From contig NZ_FOVH01000001.1 in the NCBI RefSeq assembly GCF_900115095.1, positions 1 to 64,000 of the forward strand: DNA of 64,000 nt, read 5' to 3'. Source of the DNA: Actinomadura madurae. Lineage in GTDB: Bacteria; Actinomycetota; Actinomycetes; Streptosporangiales; Streptosporangiaceae. A program made the translations under genes and the position numbers. The notes beneath the pieces were generated by a model. That model saw nothing but the letters and a program-made list of their open reading frames with translations, was not told the DNA's origin and searched no databases. This document shows, piece by piece, positions 28,040-40,281 of the stretch (position 1 is the first letter of the stretch; each line of letters opens with the position of its first letter).

Positions 28040-28858
28040 GTGCAGTTCGGTATTTCGACCTTTGTGACGGATGACGGGATCGCTCCGGGGGTGCTCGGGC
28101 GGGCGCTGGAGGAGCGCGGGTTCGAATCGCTGTACCTGGCCGAGCACACGCACATCCCGGTGAAGCGGGAGACGCCGTGGCCGGGCGGGGCCGAGCTGCC
28201 GCGGCACTACTACCGGACCCTCGACCCGTTCGTCGCGCTGACCGCCGCCGCGGCGGCGACCGAGCGGCTGCGCGTCGGTACGGGCATCGCGCTGGTCGTC
28301 CAGCGCGACCCGATCCTGCTGGCCAAGGAGGTCGCCTCGCTCGACCTGGTCTCCGGCGGGCGGGCCGCGCTCGGCGTCGGCGCCGGCTGGAACCGGGAGG
28401 AGATGCGCAACCACGGCACCGAGCCCACCACGCGGATGCGCCTGCTCCGCGAGCGCGTGCTGGCCGTCAAGGAGCTGTGGACGAAGGACGAGGCGGAGTT
28501 CCACGGCGAGTTCGTCGACTTCGACCCGGTGTTCTCCTACCCCAAGCCCGTCCAGGATCCGCATCCTCCCGTGCTGGTCGGCGGGGCGGGCCCGACGACG
28601 TTCGACCGGGTCGTGGAGTTCGGCGACGGCTGGATGCCGATCTACGGGCGCGGCACCGACCGGCTCGCGGAGCAGATCGCCGAGCTGCGCGAGCGCGCCG
28701 GCCGGCGCCTGCCCGTCACGGTGTTCGGGACGCCGCCCAAGGGGGAGGTCGTCGCCGGCCTGGAGGAGGCCGGCGTCGACGAGGTGCTGTTCAACCTGCC
28801 GACCGAGCCCGAGGACGACACGCTCCGCGCCCTGGACCGGCTCGCGGAACTGGTGTGA
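28040..28858 (+). CDS. F420-dependent LLM-class oxidoreductase
   Basis: The 272-residue protein is a luciferase-like monooxygenase of the TIGR03619 F420 type: MQFGISTFVTDDGI, the ESLYLAEHTHIPV segment, VGTGIALVVQRDP, KEVASLDLVSGGR and GVGAGWNREEMRNHG are family hallmarks of the TIM barrel. It presumably uses deazaflavin F420 for reduction of an unknown substrate. GTG at 28040 is chosen because MQFG is the usual start and a GGGAGG site lies before it; a longer reading from 27986 would begin inside the dispersed repeat and is rejected. Confidence 0.9.
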   Translation: MQFGISTFVTDDGIAPGVLGRALEERGFESLYLAEHTHIPVKRETPWPGGAELPRHYYRTLDPFVALTAAAAATERLRVGTGIALVVQRDPILLAKEVASLDLVSGGRAALGVGAGWNREEMRNHGTEPTTRMRLLRERVLAVKELWTKDEAEFHGEFVDFDPVFSYPKPVQDPHPPVLVGGAGPTTFDRVVEFGDGWMPIYGRGTDRLAEQIAELRERAGRRLPVTVFGTPPKGEVVAGLEEAGVDEVLFNLPTEPEDDTLRALDRLAELV

Positions 28859-28882
28859 TCTCGCGCCGATAGGGTTCTGCGC

Positions 28883-32102
<3,220 letters not shown>

Positions 32103-32357
32103 CACGGTGTGTTTTCGGGGGTTGCGACCAGGGTTGCGTTACTCAGGGGTACACTTCAACTACCCAACGGCGAGGGATGGGTGCGGAATGGGCATAACGG
32201 AACGTACGCAACCGGTTTCGCGAAGTTGAGCAAAGGCCGTACCCTCCCTCTCATCACGACCCACACCTGAATCTCCGGACGTCGCACCCGGGGGGCGTCC
32301 CCGAGGTCGGGGGCGTCCGGTGCCGGGGGACGGCCCCCCGAACCCCCCGAGGATGTG

Positions 32358-34466
32358 ATGAAGGACCCGAACAACACGCGGAACACGGCGCCACGCCGTG
32401 GCTCCCCGTTGTGGACGTACTTCCTCGTCGTCATCCTGCTCGGCGTCGCCGCCGGCGCCACCTCCTTCTCCGGGCTGAGCCGCGCCGACCTCGACGCGCT
32501 CGTCAGCACGCCGGTCTTCTGGATCCTCGGCGGCTTCATCATCTTCGGCGAGCTGCGCCCGATCATCACGCCCGGCTCCACCGAGAACAACGGCGCCACC
32601 ACCTCCACCACCTTCTCGTTCGCCGCGCTGCTGTACGCCGGGCTGCCCGTCGCCGCCGCCCTGCAGGCCGTCGCCGTGATCACCTGCGGGATCCTGCGCG
32701 CCCGCGCCCCGCACCGCATCGCCTTCAACGCCGCGCAGTACACCCTCAGCCTCGCCGCCGCCCAGCTCGTCCTCGCGCTCTTCGGCGACCTCGCCACCCC
32801 GTCCGACCGCTGGGTGCCGGACGGCTCCGACCTGCCCGCGATCGCGCTCGCCGGCGCCGTCTACTTCGCCTGCAACGACACCCTCGTCGGCGCCGCCGTC
32901 GCCCTGCACGCCCGCGTGCCCCTCCTCAAGGCGCTCCGCTGGGACCTCGCCTACCAGGTCCTCGTCCACCTGGCGCTGCTCGGCCTCGCCCCCCTCATGG
33001 TCGTCGCGATGGACCGGTCGGCCCTCTTCGTGCCGCTGATCGTCCTGCCGTTCATCGCCGTCTACATGAACGCGTCCGTCTCCGTCCGGCGCGAGCACCA
33101 GGCCCTGCACGACGGGCTGACCGGCCTGCCGAACCGCAAGCTGCTGATCGTCCGCACCGAGGAGGCGCTCGCCGAGGCCCGCGGGGCCGACCGGCGCCTC
33201 CCGCGCGCCGCCGGCCTGGCCTCCCGCCGCCGCAAGACCGCCGAGCCGCCGAGCCACCGGGCCGGGCTGTTCCTGCTCGACCTCGACCGGTTCAAGGAGG
33301 TCAACGACACCCTCGGGCACCCCACCGGCGACCGGCTGCTGCAGCTCGTCGCGCACCGGCTCACCCACAGCGTCCGCCCCGGCGACCTCGTGGCGCGGCT
33401 CGGCGGCGACGAGTTCGCGGTGCTGCTGCCCACCGTCCGGGACGAGGCCGCCGCCCGCGAGGTCGCCGCCCGGCTGCGCGCCGCGCTCAGCGAACCCGTC
33501 CGGCTGGACGGCATGTCCTTCGACCTGGAGGGCAGCGTCGGCATCGCGCTGTTCCCCGACCACGCCCCCGACTTCGAGCTGCTCCTCCAGCGCGCCGACG
33601 TCGCCATGTACAACGCCAAGGAGGCCCGCTCCGGCGTCGAGATCTACTCGCCCACCAAGGACCGCAACTCCCCGGCCCGCCTCACCATGCTCGGCGACCT
33701 GCGCCGCGCCATCGACCGCTCCGAGCTGGAGCTGTTCTACCAGCCCAAGGTCGCGCTGCGGGACGGCCACCTCGTCGGCATGGAGGCCCTGCTGCGCTGG
33801 CGCCACCCCGACAAGGGCGTGCTCGAACCCGAGGCGTTCCTGTCGATCGCCGAACAGACCTACCTCATGCGCTCGATCACCCACTACGTCGTCGACGCCG
33901 CGCTCACCCAGACCGCCGCCTGGTGGCGCGAGAACCTCGCCGTCCAGGTCGCGGTGAACGCCTCCGGCCGCGACCTGCTCGACACCGGCCTCACCGAGAC
34001 GATCGAGGAGGGCCTGCTCGCCCGCGGCCTGCCCGCCGCCGCCCTCCAGCTGGAGATCACCGAGCGGATCCTGATGAACGAGCCCGCCTACGCCTCCGAC
34101 ACCGTCGGCGCCCTCGCCGACCTCGGCATCCCGCTCAGCCTGGACGACTTCGGCACCGGCTACTCCTCGCTCGTCCGGCTCAAACGCCTCCCGGTCGAGG
34201 AGATCAAGATCGACGCGTCGTTCGTCCAGCGGCTCGGCGAGTCCCCCGACGACGCCGTCATCGTCCGCTCCATCGTCGACCTCGTCCGCACCCTCGGCCT
34301 CCGCTCGGTCGCCGAGGGCGTCGAGGACCCCTCCACCGCCGACGCCCTCCGCGAGATGGGCTGCGACGCCGCCCAGGGCTGGCACTTCGGCCGCCCCATG
34401 GACGCCGACACCGCCACCCAATGGCTCCGCCGCCAGGCCCGCAAGGCCCCCGAACCAGCCGCCTGA
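32358..34466 (+). CDS. Membrane GGDEF-EAL c-di-GMP turnover protein
   Basis: The 702-residue protein has a membrane sensor of six to seven helices (residues 15-240, including FGELRPI and FNAAQYTLSLAAAQ), a GGDEF domain (HDGLTGLPNRKLL, RLGGDEFAVLL) and an EAL domain (MEALLRWRHP, LEITER, DDFGTGYSS, KIDASFV, AEGVE). Both active-site motifs are intact, so it could make and break cyclic di-GMP. Position after ligA matches S. coelicolor SCO5495 (RmdB, a phosphodiesterase acting in development, from memory). The start is ATG 32358 after GAGGA; GTG 32355 is possible. The 255-base upstream gap contains G/C-tract hairpins and a TACACT box. Confidence 0.92.
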   Translation: MKDPNNTRNTAPRRGSPLWTYFLVVILLGVAAGATSFSGLSRADLDALVSTPVFWILGGFIIFGELRPIITPGSTENNGATTSTTFSFAALLYAGLPVAAALQAVAVITCGILRARAPHRIAFNAAQYTLSLAAAQLVLALFGDLATPSDRWVPDGSDLPAIALAGAVYFACNDTLVGAAVALHARVPLLKALRWDLAYQVLVHLALLGLAPLMVVAMDRSALFVPLIVLPFIAVYMNASVSVRREHQALHDGLTGLPNRKLLIVRTEEALAEARGADRRLPRAAGLASRRRKTAEPPSHRAGLFLLDLDRFKEVNDTLGHPTGDRLLQLVAHRLTHSVRPGDLVARLGGDEFAVLLPTVRDEAAAREVAARLRAALSEPVRLDGMSFDLEGSVGIALFPDHAPDFELLLQRADVAMYNAKEARSGVEIYSPTKDRNSPARLTMLGDLRRAIDRSELELFYQPKVALRDGHLVGMEALLRWRHPDKGVLEPEAFLSIAEQTYLMRSITHYVVDAALTQTAAWWRENLAVQVAVNASGRDLLDTGLTETIEEGLLARGLPAAALQLEITERILMNEPAYASDTVGALADLGIPLSLDDFGTGYSSLVRLKRLPVEEIKIDASFVQRLGESPDDAVIVRSIVDLVRTLGLRSVAEGVEDPSTADALREMGCDAAQGWHFGRPMDADTATQWLRRQARKAPEPAA

Positions 34467-34552
34467 ACTCCCACCGGGTTTTGAAGCTCAGCCAGGGTCA
34501 CGGGCAGGCGCGCGGAGCGAGTGCAGCACGCATGCCCGTCGTGACGGGGGTT

Positions 34553-34571
34553 CCAGGGGGTCGCCCCCTGG
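34553..34571. terminator. G/C-tract hairpin terminator
   Basis: CCAGGGGG-TCG-CCCCCTGG separates the convergent ends of the GGDEF-EAL gene and the small DUF6458 gene. It belongs to the same G-tract/TCG/C-tract palindrome type found inside gatA at 35435-35454. Confidence 0.65.
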
Positions 34572-34572
34572 G

Positions 34573-34824
34573 TCAATAGGGGCGGCGCGGCTGGTAGTCG
34601 TCCTCGTAGTAGTGCTCTTCGCGAACGTGCGGGGGCGGGGGACGGCGCTCCACGGTGCGGCGGGCGGACATGATCCGGATGAGGCCGATGACGAGGCCGA
34701 TCAGGCCGCCGACCATCAGGATCACACCGACCAGCCGGATGTCGATGCCGCTCAGGTCGTAGTCGACCGCGTAAGCCAGGATCGCGCCGACGATGATCAG
34801 GGCGATGCTGCCGCCGATGGTCAT
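34573..34824 (-). CDS. Small two-helix membrane protein (DUF6458-like)
   Basis: The 83-residue protein has two membrane helices: IGGSIALIIVGAILAYAV and IRLVGVILMVGGLIGLVIGLI, then a basic Arg/Pro/Tyr-rich tail (RRPPPPHVREEHYYEDDYQPRRPY). Short proteins of this architecture are widespread in actinobacteria (DUF6458) and have no known function. A clear AGGAGA site precedes the ATG. Confidence 0.82.
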   Translation of the reverse strand: MTIGGSIALIIVGAILAYAVDYDLSGIDIRLVGVILMVGGLIGLVIGLIRIMSARRTVERRPPPPHVREEHYYEDDYQPRRPY

Positions 34825-34975
34825 GGCGGTCTCCTCTCGTCGTCCCCGGTTGGACGACGAGAGCGTTCCCCACCAGGTGAAGCTAAACAATCCTTGGATG
34901 TTTCGGGAGGTACGCCTGGCCGCGGCACCGGCTTGCCGGGGTGGTAAATCGGTCGGGCGGAGCGGGTGCGGCCCA

Positions 34976-34981
34976 TAGGAT
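34976..34981 (+). promoter_or_regulatory. TAGGAT -10 box for gatCAB
   Basis: TAGGAT lies about 41 bases before the gatC ATG, the best -10 match in the 198-base gap. No convincing -35 hexamer is present. Confidence 0.35.
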
Positions 34982-35022
34982 GGCCGGGAACCCACTTCAT
35001 CGCAGGAACGGTTTCTCATCCC

Positions 35023-35370
35023 ATGAGTGAGCACGCCGCCTCTCATGGCTCCGCCGCGGACGAAGTTCCCGGCGGAGCCATCACCCGTGACGAGGTGTCG
35101 CACCTCGCCCGGCTGTCCCGGCTGGCGCTCGGCGACGATGAGCTCGACCATCTCGCCGCCCAGCTCGACCAGATCATCTCCGCGGTCGCGCGGGTGCAGG
35201 AGGTCGCTGCGGAGGACATCCCGCCGACCTCGCACGCCCTGCCGCTGACCAACGTCTACCGCGCGGACGAGGTACGGCCGTGCCTCACCCCGGAGCAGGC
35301 CCTCTCCGGCGCGCCCGCCGCGGAGGAGCAGCGCTTCCGCGTCCCGCGGATCCTGGACGAGGAGGCCTGA
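35023..35370 (+). CDS. gatC: Glu/Asp-tRNA amidotransferase subunit C
   Basis: The 115-residue protein contains the complete GatC sequence from [18 protein letters not shown] to [11 protein letters not shown]. GatC stabilises the GatA-GatB complex that amidates Glu-tRNA(Gln) and Asp-tRNA(Asn). The first 18 residues extend beyond the usual start; an internal start is not obvious, so ATG 35023 is kept. gatA begins four bases after the stop. Confidence 0.95.
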   Translation: MSEHAASHGSAADEVPGGAITRDEVSHLARLSRLALGDDELDHLAAQLDQIISAVARVQEVAAEDIPPTSHALPLTNVYRADEVRPCLTPEQALSGAPAAEEQRFRVPRILDEEA

Positions 35371-35373
35371 CCG

Positions 35374-36951
35374 GTGACCGGAACGGAGCGCAGCGGAGTG
35401 CAGGGCACCGGTCAGGCGGCACGTGGCGGGGGGTCTGGGGGGTCGTCCCCCCAGCAGGTCGCAGCGAGCGAGCTGGTCGGGAAGAGCGCGGCGGAGCTCG
35501 GGGAGCTGCTCGGCGGCGGCGAGGTGTCGGCGGTCGAGGTCGCCGAGGCGCATCTGGACCGCATCGCCGCGGTGGACGGGCAGGTCAACGCGTTCCTGCA
35601 CGTCGACCGCGAGACGACGCTGGCGCAGGCGCGGACGGTGGACGAGCGGCGCGCGGCGGGGGAGGAGCTCGGCCCGCTGGCCGGCGTCCCCATCGCGCAC
35701 AAGGACGTGTTCACCACGACGGACATGCCCACCACCGCCGGATCGAAGATCCTGGAGGGGTGGCGCCCCCCGTACGACGCGACCGTCACGGCGCGGCTGC
35801 GGGCGGCCGGGCTGGTGATCCTCGGCAAGACGAACATGGACGAGTTCGCGATGGGCTCGTCCACGGAGAACAGCGCCTATTTCACGTCCCGCAACCCGTG
35901 GGACCTGGAGCGCGTCCCGGGCGGCTCGTCCGGCGGGTCGTCGGCGGCGGTGGCCTCGTACCAGGCGCCGCTGTCCACGGGCACCGACACCGGAGGCTCC
36001 ATCAGGCAGCCCGCCGCCGTCACCGGCATCGTCGGGATGAAGCCGACCTACGGCGGTTCGTCCCGCTACGGGGTGATCGCCTTCGCGTCGTCGCTCGACA
36101 CGCCCGGCCCGTTCGCCCGGACCGTGCTCGACGCGGCGCTGCTGCACGAGGCGTTCAGCGGCCACGACCCGATGGACTCCACCTCGGTGCCCGAGGCCGT
36201 CCCGCCGGTCGTGGAGGCCGCCCGCCACGCCGACGTCAACGGCCTGCGCGTCGGCGTCGTGAAGGAGTTCGCCGGCGAGGGCTACGAGGCGGGCGTCTCC
36301 GCCCGCTTCACCGAGGCGGTCGAGCTGCTGGAGTCGCTCGGCGCGAAGGTCGTCGAGGTCTCCTGCCCGCACTTCACCTACGCGCTGCCCGCCTACTACC
36401 TGATCGCGCCGTCGGAGTGCTCGTCCAACCTGGCCCGCTTCGACGCGATGCGCTACGGCATGCGCGTGGGCGACGACGGCACCCGCAGCGCCGAGGAGGT
36501 CATGGCGCTGACCCGCGCGGAGGGCTTCGGCCCCGAGGTCAAGCGGCGCATCATGCTCGGCACGTACGCGCTGTCGTCCGGCTACTACGACGCCTACTAC
36601 GGCAAGGCGCAGCAGGTCCGCACCCTGATCAAGCGCGACTTCGAGGCCGCGTTCGAGCAGGTCGACGTACTGGTCTCGCCGACCACGCCGACCACGGCGT
36701 TCCCCATCGGCGAGCGCGCCGACGATCCGATCGCGATGTACCTCGCCGACCTGTGCACGATCCCGGCCAACCTCACCGGCAACGCCGCGATCTCCGTGCC
36801 GTGCGGGCTGTCCGACGGCCTGCCCGTCGGGCTGCAGATCATGGCCCCCGTCCTCGGCGACGACCGCGCCTACCGCGTCGGCGCCGCCGTCGAACGCGCC
36901 CTCGAAGACCGCTGGGGCGATCCCCTGCTGGCGAAGGCCCCGGCCCTCTAG
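35374..36951 (+). CDS. gatA: Glu/Asp-tRNA amidotransferase subunit A, with extended N-terminus
   Basis: The 525-residue amidase subunit has the full Ser-cisSer-Lys triad: K110 (IAHKDVF), S185 (GGSSGGSS) and S209 (TGGSIRQPA). It releases ammonia from glutamine and channels it to GatB. The first about 33 residues, rich in Gly, Ser and Gln, are not part of normal GatA; they are encoded across a G-tract/C-tract palindrome (35435-35454). GTG 35374, four bases after the gatC stop and behind GAGGAGG, is still the best start. Downstream, gatB is separated from gatA by a two-gene ATPase/TOPRIM cassette. Confidence 0.96.
   Translation: MTGTERSGVQGTGQAARGGGSGGSSPQQVAASELVGKSAAELGELLGGGEVSAVEVAEAHLDRIAAVDGQVNAFLHVDRETTLAQARTVDERRAAGEELGPLAGVPIAHKDVFTTTDMPTTAGSKILEGWRPPYDATVTARLRAAGLVILGKTNMDEFAMGSSTENSAYFTSRNPWDLERVPGGSSGGSSAAVASYQAPLSTGTDTGGSIRQPAAVTGIVGMKPTYGGSSRYGVIAFASSLDTPGPFARTVLDAALLHEAFSGHDPMDSTSVPEAVPPVVEAARHADVNGLRVGVVKEFAGEGYEAGVSARFTEAVELLESLGAKVVEVSCPHFTYALPAYYLIAPSECSSNLARFDAMRYGMRVGDDGTRSAEEVMALTRAEGFGPEVKRRIMLGTYALSSGYYDAYYGKAQQVRTLIKRDFEAAFEQVDVLVSPTTPTTAFPIGERADDPIAMYLADLCTIPANLTGNAAISVPCGLSDGLPVGLQIMAPVLGDDRAYRVGAAVERALEDRWGDPLLAKAPAL
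35435..35454. repeat. G/C-tract palindrome inside gatA
   Basis: CTGGGGGG-TCGT-CCCCCCAG is a perfect 8-bp-arm hairpin in the gatA reading frame (codons about 21-27). Its flanks (GGAGCGCAGCGGAGTGCAG on the left) resemble the flanks of the hairpin at 34553-34571, which suggests a small repeat family. Confidence 0.7.
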
Positions 36952-36976
36952 GCGACCACGGAACGGCGGTGCGTCA

Positions 36977-38143
36977 GTGATCACCCGGATCGAGATCGAC
37001 GGCTTCAAGTCCTTCCTGGACTTCGAGCTGGACGTTCCGCCGTTCCTCGCCCTCGTCGGCCCCAATGCCAGCGGCAAATCCAACCTTTTCGACGCGATCG
37101 AGTACCACCAGGACGCCTGGATCTCTCCATCTGAGGCTCTGCTGAATGCCCGCCGGGGACGTCCGCAGGAGAACCTTCACCGAGCCCGCGACGGCCATCC
37201 GGTGGCCGAGCTGAGGGTTGTTGCCCGGTTCCTTCTGCGACTGCCAGACGGCTTGGTCGCCGTCGAGTCAGCGGAGGGTGTCGGGCTGCGAGACGGGATC
37301 CCCGTGGCCAAGCTCTCCCACTTCGAGTTTCTTGACGTGAAGGAGGCAGGCCTGCCGGATGCCGTCCGAGATCACGAGTCTCGGACGGTTCGTGTGGCTC
37401 TCGGTAGTGACGTGGACCGCTTGCCCGCCGGGCTCATGGTCACCGTCGAAGAAGAGATGCAGCAGGTCCGCGAGTACGTTCCCGACCCCCGGGCGATGCG
37501 GACACTCGCGAACCTGGCGGACAGGCGGCCGCTGCGGACCGATGGCGGTAACCTCGCCGCCGTGCTCGGCCGGATGAGCTCGTCCGAGGCGCTGGACGAT
37601 CTCATGGTCGATCTCGCGGCTCTGGTACCGGATGTGCGGGAGATCAGGACCGAACTGGACGAGAAGCGCCAGGAGTGGTCGTTCGATCTCGTCTTCGAGG
37701 GGCAGGGGAGCGTCCCCAGCACCCTGCTGTCGGACGGGACGCTGCGCGTCCTCGGCCTCCTCGCCGCGCTGCACGACCCGGATCACTCCGGGGTCCTGCT
37801 GGTGGAGGAGATCGAGAACGGGTTGCATCCGGGGCGGCTGGCCGAGTTGCTGCGGCGGATCCAGGAGCGGGTGACCGACCTCAACGACCCCGAGTCGCTG
37901 GAACGGCCGTTGCGGCAGGTCATCATCACCAGCCACTCGCCCGTGGTGGTTTCCGAGCTGTACCGGACGCGTCCCGAGTCGCTGGTGTTCCTGGACACGG
38001 CCGTCCGCGTCGACCCGGACAAGGAGCGGGTCTCCCGGGTCACCGTGGCCAAGCCCGTCCGGGACGAGGGCGAACCGGGAACATTCGTGTCGCCCAGGCA
38101 GGTTCGCAAGTACCTGGGCACTGTTCGGCAGGACGAGTTGTGA
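36977..38143 (+). CDS. AAA (ABC/SMC-type) ATPase of a two-gene cassette
   Basis: The 388-residue protein is an AAA_21/OLD-like ATPase: ITRIEIDGFKSFLDFELDV, Walker A GPNASGKS (28-35, K34), signature STLLSDGTLRVLGLLAAL, Walker B VLLVEEIENGLHP with E277/E278, and the switch IITSHSPVV with H320. It has no long coiled coil. Its partner, coupled by a 4-nt GTGA overlap, encodes a TOPRIM-like protein, so the pair resembles split OLD nucleases and PARIS-like ATPase-TOPRIM defence modules. The gene lies 25 bases after gatA, inside the gatCAB operon. Its base composition is visibly less GC-rich than gatA or gatB, consistent with transfer. The precise role is not established. Confidence 0.85.
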   Translation: MITRIEIDGFKSFLDFELDVPPFLALVGPNASGKSNLFDAIEYHQDAWISPSEALLNARRGRPQENLHRARDGHPVAELRVVARFLLRLPDGLVAVESAEGVGLRDGIPVAKLSHFEFLDVKEAGLPDAVRDHESRTVRVALGSDVDRLPAGLMVTVEEEMQQVREYVPDPRAMRTLANLADRRPLRTDGGNLAAVLGRMSSSEALDDLMVDLAALVPDVREIRTELDEKRQEWSFDLVFEGQGSVPSTLLSDGTLRVLGLLAALHDPDHSGVLLVEEIENGLHPGRLAELLRRIQERVTDLNDPESLERPLRQVIITSHSPVVVSELYRTRPESLVFLDTAVRVDPDKERVSRVTVAKPVRDEGEPGTFVSPRQVRKYLGTVRQDEL

Positions 38144-38742
38144 GCCGTCCGCTGGTCCCCGGGCTCGTGGCCGAGAACACCACCGACGAGCGGTTCCTCG
38201 GCGCCGTGGTGTTCAGGCAGCTGCGGGCGTTGACGGAAAAGGGAACCCGGCACGTCGTGGACGTCGGTAAGACCGAGATCGGCGAGTGCTGGACGATCAA
38301 GGACGCCGACCGGGTCTGCCGGGCAGTGGTGGAGTTGGCAAAGGACTGCCACCTGATCTGCGTCCACAACGACCACAACGAGCGCGGCAAGGCCGAGAAG
38401 GTCGTGGAGGTGCTGCGTGCACAGGGCCTGACGATCCCGGTGGTCCCGCTTGTGCCGGTGCGGGAGACCGAGGCCTGGCTGCTCGCCGACCGGAAGGTAT
38501 GGGCGGGGCTTCGGGGAAGCGACATCTCCGGCCTGCCCGAGCGTCCGAGGGACGTGGAGAAGATCCTCGATCCGAAGCCCGTGCTGGACGCGGTGCGTCC
38601 CGGGAGCGGTCGCCGCTCGCGGGTCGACTACTTCGATTACATAGGACAGAACGTCGACCTCGACGTGCTCGCGCAGATACCGGCGTACGCCGCATGGGTG
38701 GCCGAGACGGATGAGGCGTTGAAGGGACTGGGATACCTGTGA
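38140..38742 (+). CDS. TOPRIM-like (DUF4276-type) protein partnered with ATPase
   Basis: The 200-residue protein starts (GTG)[23 protein letters not shown], resembling the (A/V)EGxTDxxFL opening of DUF4276-type TOPRIM domains, with E12. A second acidic motif [13 protein letters not shown] (D78) stands where families usually have HxDxD, and [15 protein letters not shown] (E109, E111, D117) matches the ETEAWLLAD signature. It is probably a metal-dependent nuclease or its inactive relative; the second Asp of the DxD pair is Asn80 here. The start overlaps the ATPase stop by GTGA, and its own stop overlaps the gatB start by GTGA, so it is translationally coupled on both sides. Confidence 0.72.
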   Translation: MSRPLVPGLVAENTTDERFLGAVVFRQLRALTEKGTRHVVDVGKTEIGECWTIKDADRVCRAVVELAKDCHLICVHNDHNERGKAEKVVEVLRAQGLTIPVVPLVPVRETEAWLLADRKVWAGLRGSDISGLPERPRDVEKILDPKPVLDAVRPGSGRRSRVDYFDYIGQNVDLDVLAQIPAYAAWVAETDEALKGLGYL

Positions 38743-40241
38743 GCGTGGAAACGCCGATGAAGTACGACGAGGCGCTGGCGCGATTCGAGCCGGTGCTGGG
38801 GATCGAGACGCACATCGAGCTCGGCACGGCGTCGAAGATGTTCTGCGGGTGCCGGACGGAGTTCGGGGCGGAGCCGAACACGCAGGTGTGCCCGGTGTGC
38901 CTGGGGCTGCCGGGGGCGCTGCCCGTCACCAACCGCGCCGCGATCGAGGGCATCATCAAGATCGGCCTCGCGCTGAACTGCGACATCGTGGACTGGTGCA
39001 GGTTCGCCCGGAAGAACTACTTCTATCCGGACATGCCGAAGAACTTCCAGATCTCGCAGTACGACGAGCCGCTGTGCGTGGACGGCCGCCTGGACGTCGA
39101 GGTCGACGGCGAGACGTACCGGATCGAGATCGAGCGCGTGCACATGGAGGAGGACACCGGCAAGTCGCTGCACGTCGGCGGCGCGACCGGGCGCATCCAC
39201 GGCGCCGAGTACTCGCTGGTCGACTACAACCGGGCCGGCATTCCGCTGGTGGAGATCGTCACCAGGCCCATCGCGGCGACCGGTGACCGGGCGCCGCTGG
39301 TGGCGCGGGCGTACGCGACGGAGCTGCGCGAGCTGGTCCGCTCGCTCGGCGTGTCGGACGTCCGCATGGAGCAGGGCTCGATGCGCTGCGACGTGAACGT
39401 GTCGCTGATGCCGCGCGGTGCGGGGGAGTGGGGCACCCGGACGGAGACCAAGAACGTCAACTCGCTGCGGTCGATCGAGCGGGCCGTCCGGTCGGAGATC
39501 GAGCGGCAGGCGGGCGTGCTGGCCGCCGGTGAGCGCGTGGTCCAGGAGACCCGCCACTTCCACGAGGACACCGGCCGCACCACGAGCGGGCGCAGCAAGG
39601 AGGAGGCGCAGGACTACCGCTACTTCCCCGAGCCCGACCTGGTGCCGATGGCGCCGTCGCGGGAGTGGGTGGAGGAGCTGCGCGCGTCGCTGCCGGAGCT
39701 GCCGGCCGCGCGGCGCCGCCGCATCCAGGCGGAGTGGAACCTGTCCGACCTGGAGCTGCGGGACGTCGTCAACGCCGGCGCCGTCGACCTCATCGAGGCG
39801 ACGGTCGCGCAGGGCACCGACGCGGCGGCGGCCCGGAAGTGGTGGATGAACGAGCTGTCCCGCCGCGCCACCGAGCAGGGCGTGGAGCTGGCCGACCTGC
39901 CGATCACGCCGGAGCAGGTGGCCCAGGTGCAGGCGATGATCACCGCCGGGGAGCTGAACGACAAGCTGGCCCGCACGGTGTTCGAGGGCGTGCTCGCCGG
40001 GGAGGGCACCCCGGACGAGGTCGTCGCGAAGCGGGGCCTGAAGATCGTCAGCGACGAGGGCGAGCTGAACTCGATCATCGACGAGGTGATCGCCGGCAAT
40101 GCGGACGTGGCCGACAAGGTCCGCGCCGGGAAGGTCGCCGCCGCCGGGGCGCTGGTCGGGGCCGTGATGAAGGCCACCCGCGGCCAGGCCGACGCCGGGC
40201 GGGCCCGCGAGCTCATCCTGGAGAAGCTCGGCGCGTCGTGA
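38739..40241 (+). CDS. gatB: Glu/Asp-tRNA amidotransferase subunit B
   Basis: The 500-residue protein has the GatB cradle domain, from [23 protein letters not shown] through [14 protein letters not shown] to [11 protein letters not shown] and EIVTRPI, and the C-terminal YqeY-like tail domain ending [20 protein letters not shown]. It phosphorylates and amidates misacylated tRNA with ammonia from GatA. The GTG at 38739 overlaps the stop of the TOPRIM-like gene; GTG 38745 and ATG 38757 are alternatives. Its separation from gatA by the cassette is unusual; in M. tuberculosis pfkA sits in that gap (from memory). A strong terminator follows. Confidence 0.96.
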   Translation: MSVETPMKYDEALARFEPVLGIETHIELGTASKMFCGCRTEFGAEPNTQVCPVCLGLPGALPVTNRAAIEGIIKIGLALNCDIVDWCRFARKNYFYPDMPKNFQISQYDEPLCVDGRLDVEVDGETYRIEIERVHMEEDTGKSLHVGGATGRIHGAEYSLVDYNRAGIPLVEIVTRPIAATGDRAPLVARAYATELRELVRSLGVSDVRMEQGSMRCDVNVSLMPRGAGEWGTRTETKNVNSLRSIERAVRSEIERQAGVLAAGERVVQETRHFHEDTGRTTSGRSKEEAQDYRYFPEPDLVPMAPSREWVEELRASLPELPAARRRRIQAEWNLSDLELRDVVNAGAVDLIEATVAQGTDAAAARKWWMNELSRRATEQGVELADLPITPEQVAQVQAMITAGELNDKLARTVFEGVLAGEGTPDEVVAKRGLKIVSDEGELNSIIDEVIAGNADVADKVRAGKVAAAGALVGAVMKATRGQADAGRARELILEKLGAS

Positions 40242-40251
40242 CGCGTGCCGT

Positions 40252-40276
40252 CGTCCCGTGGCGCGGCCACGGGACG
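40252..40276. terminator. Bidirectional terminator after gatB
   Basis: CGTCCCGTGGC and GCCACGGGACG form perfect 11-bp arms around GCG, between the convergent ends of gatB and the lipoprotein gene. Confidence 0.85.
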
Positions 40277-40281
40277 GCGGG

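Noticed and set aside
32103..32354. Region before the GGDEF-EAL gene considered as a cyclic di-GMP riboswitch
   Set aside because: I could not identify the conserved GEMM core; only G/C-tract hairpins are visible.
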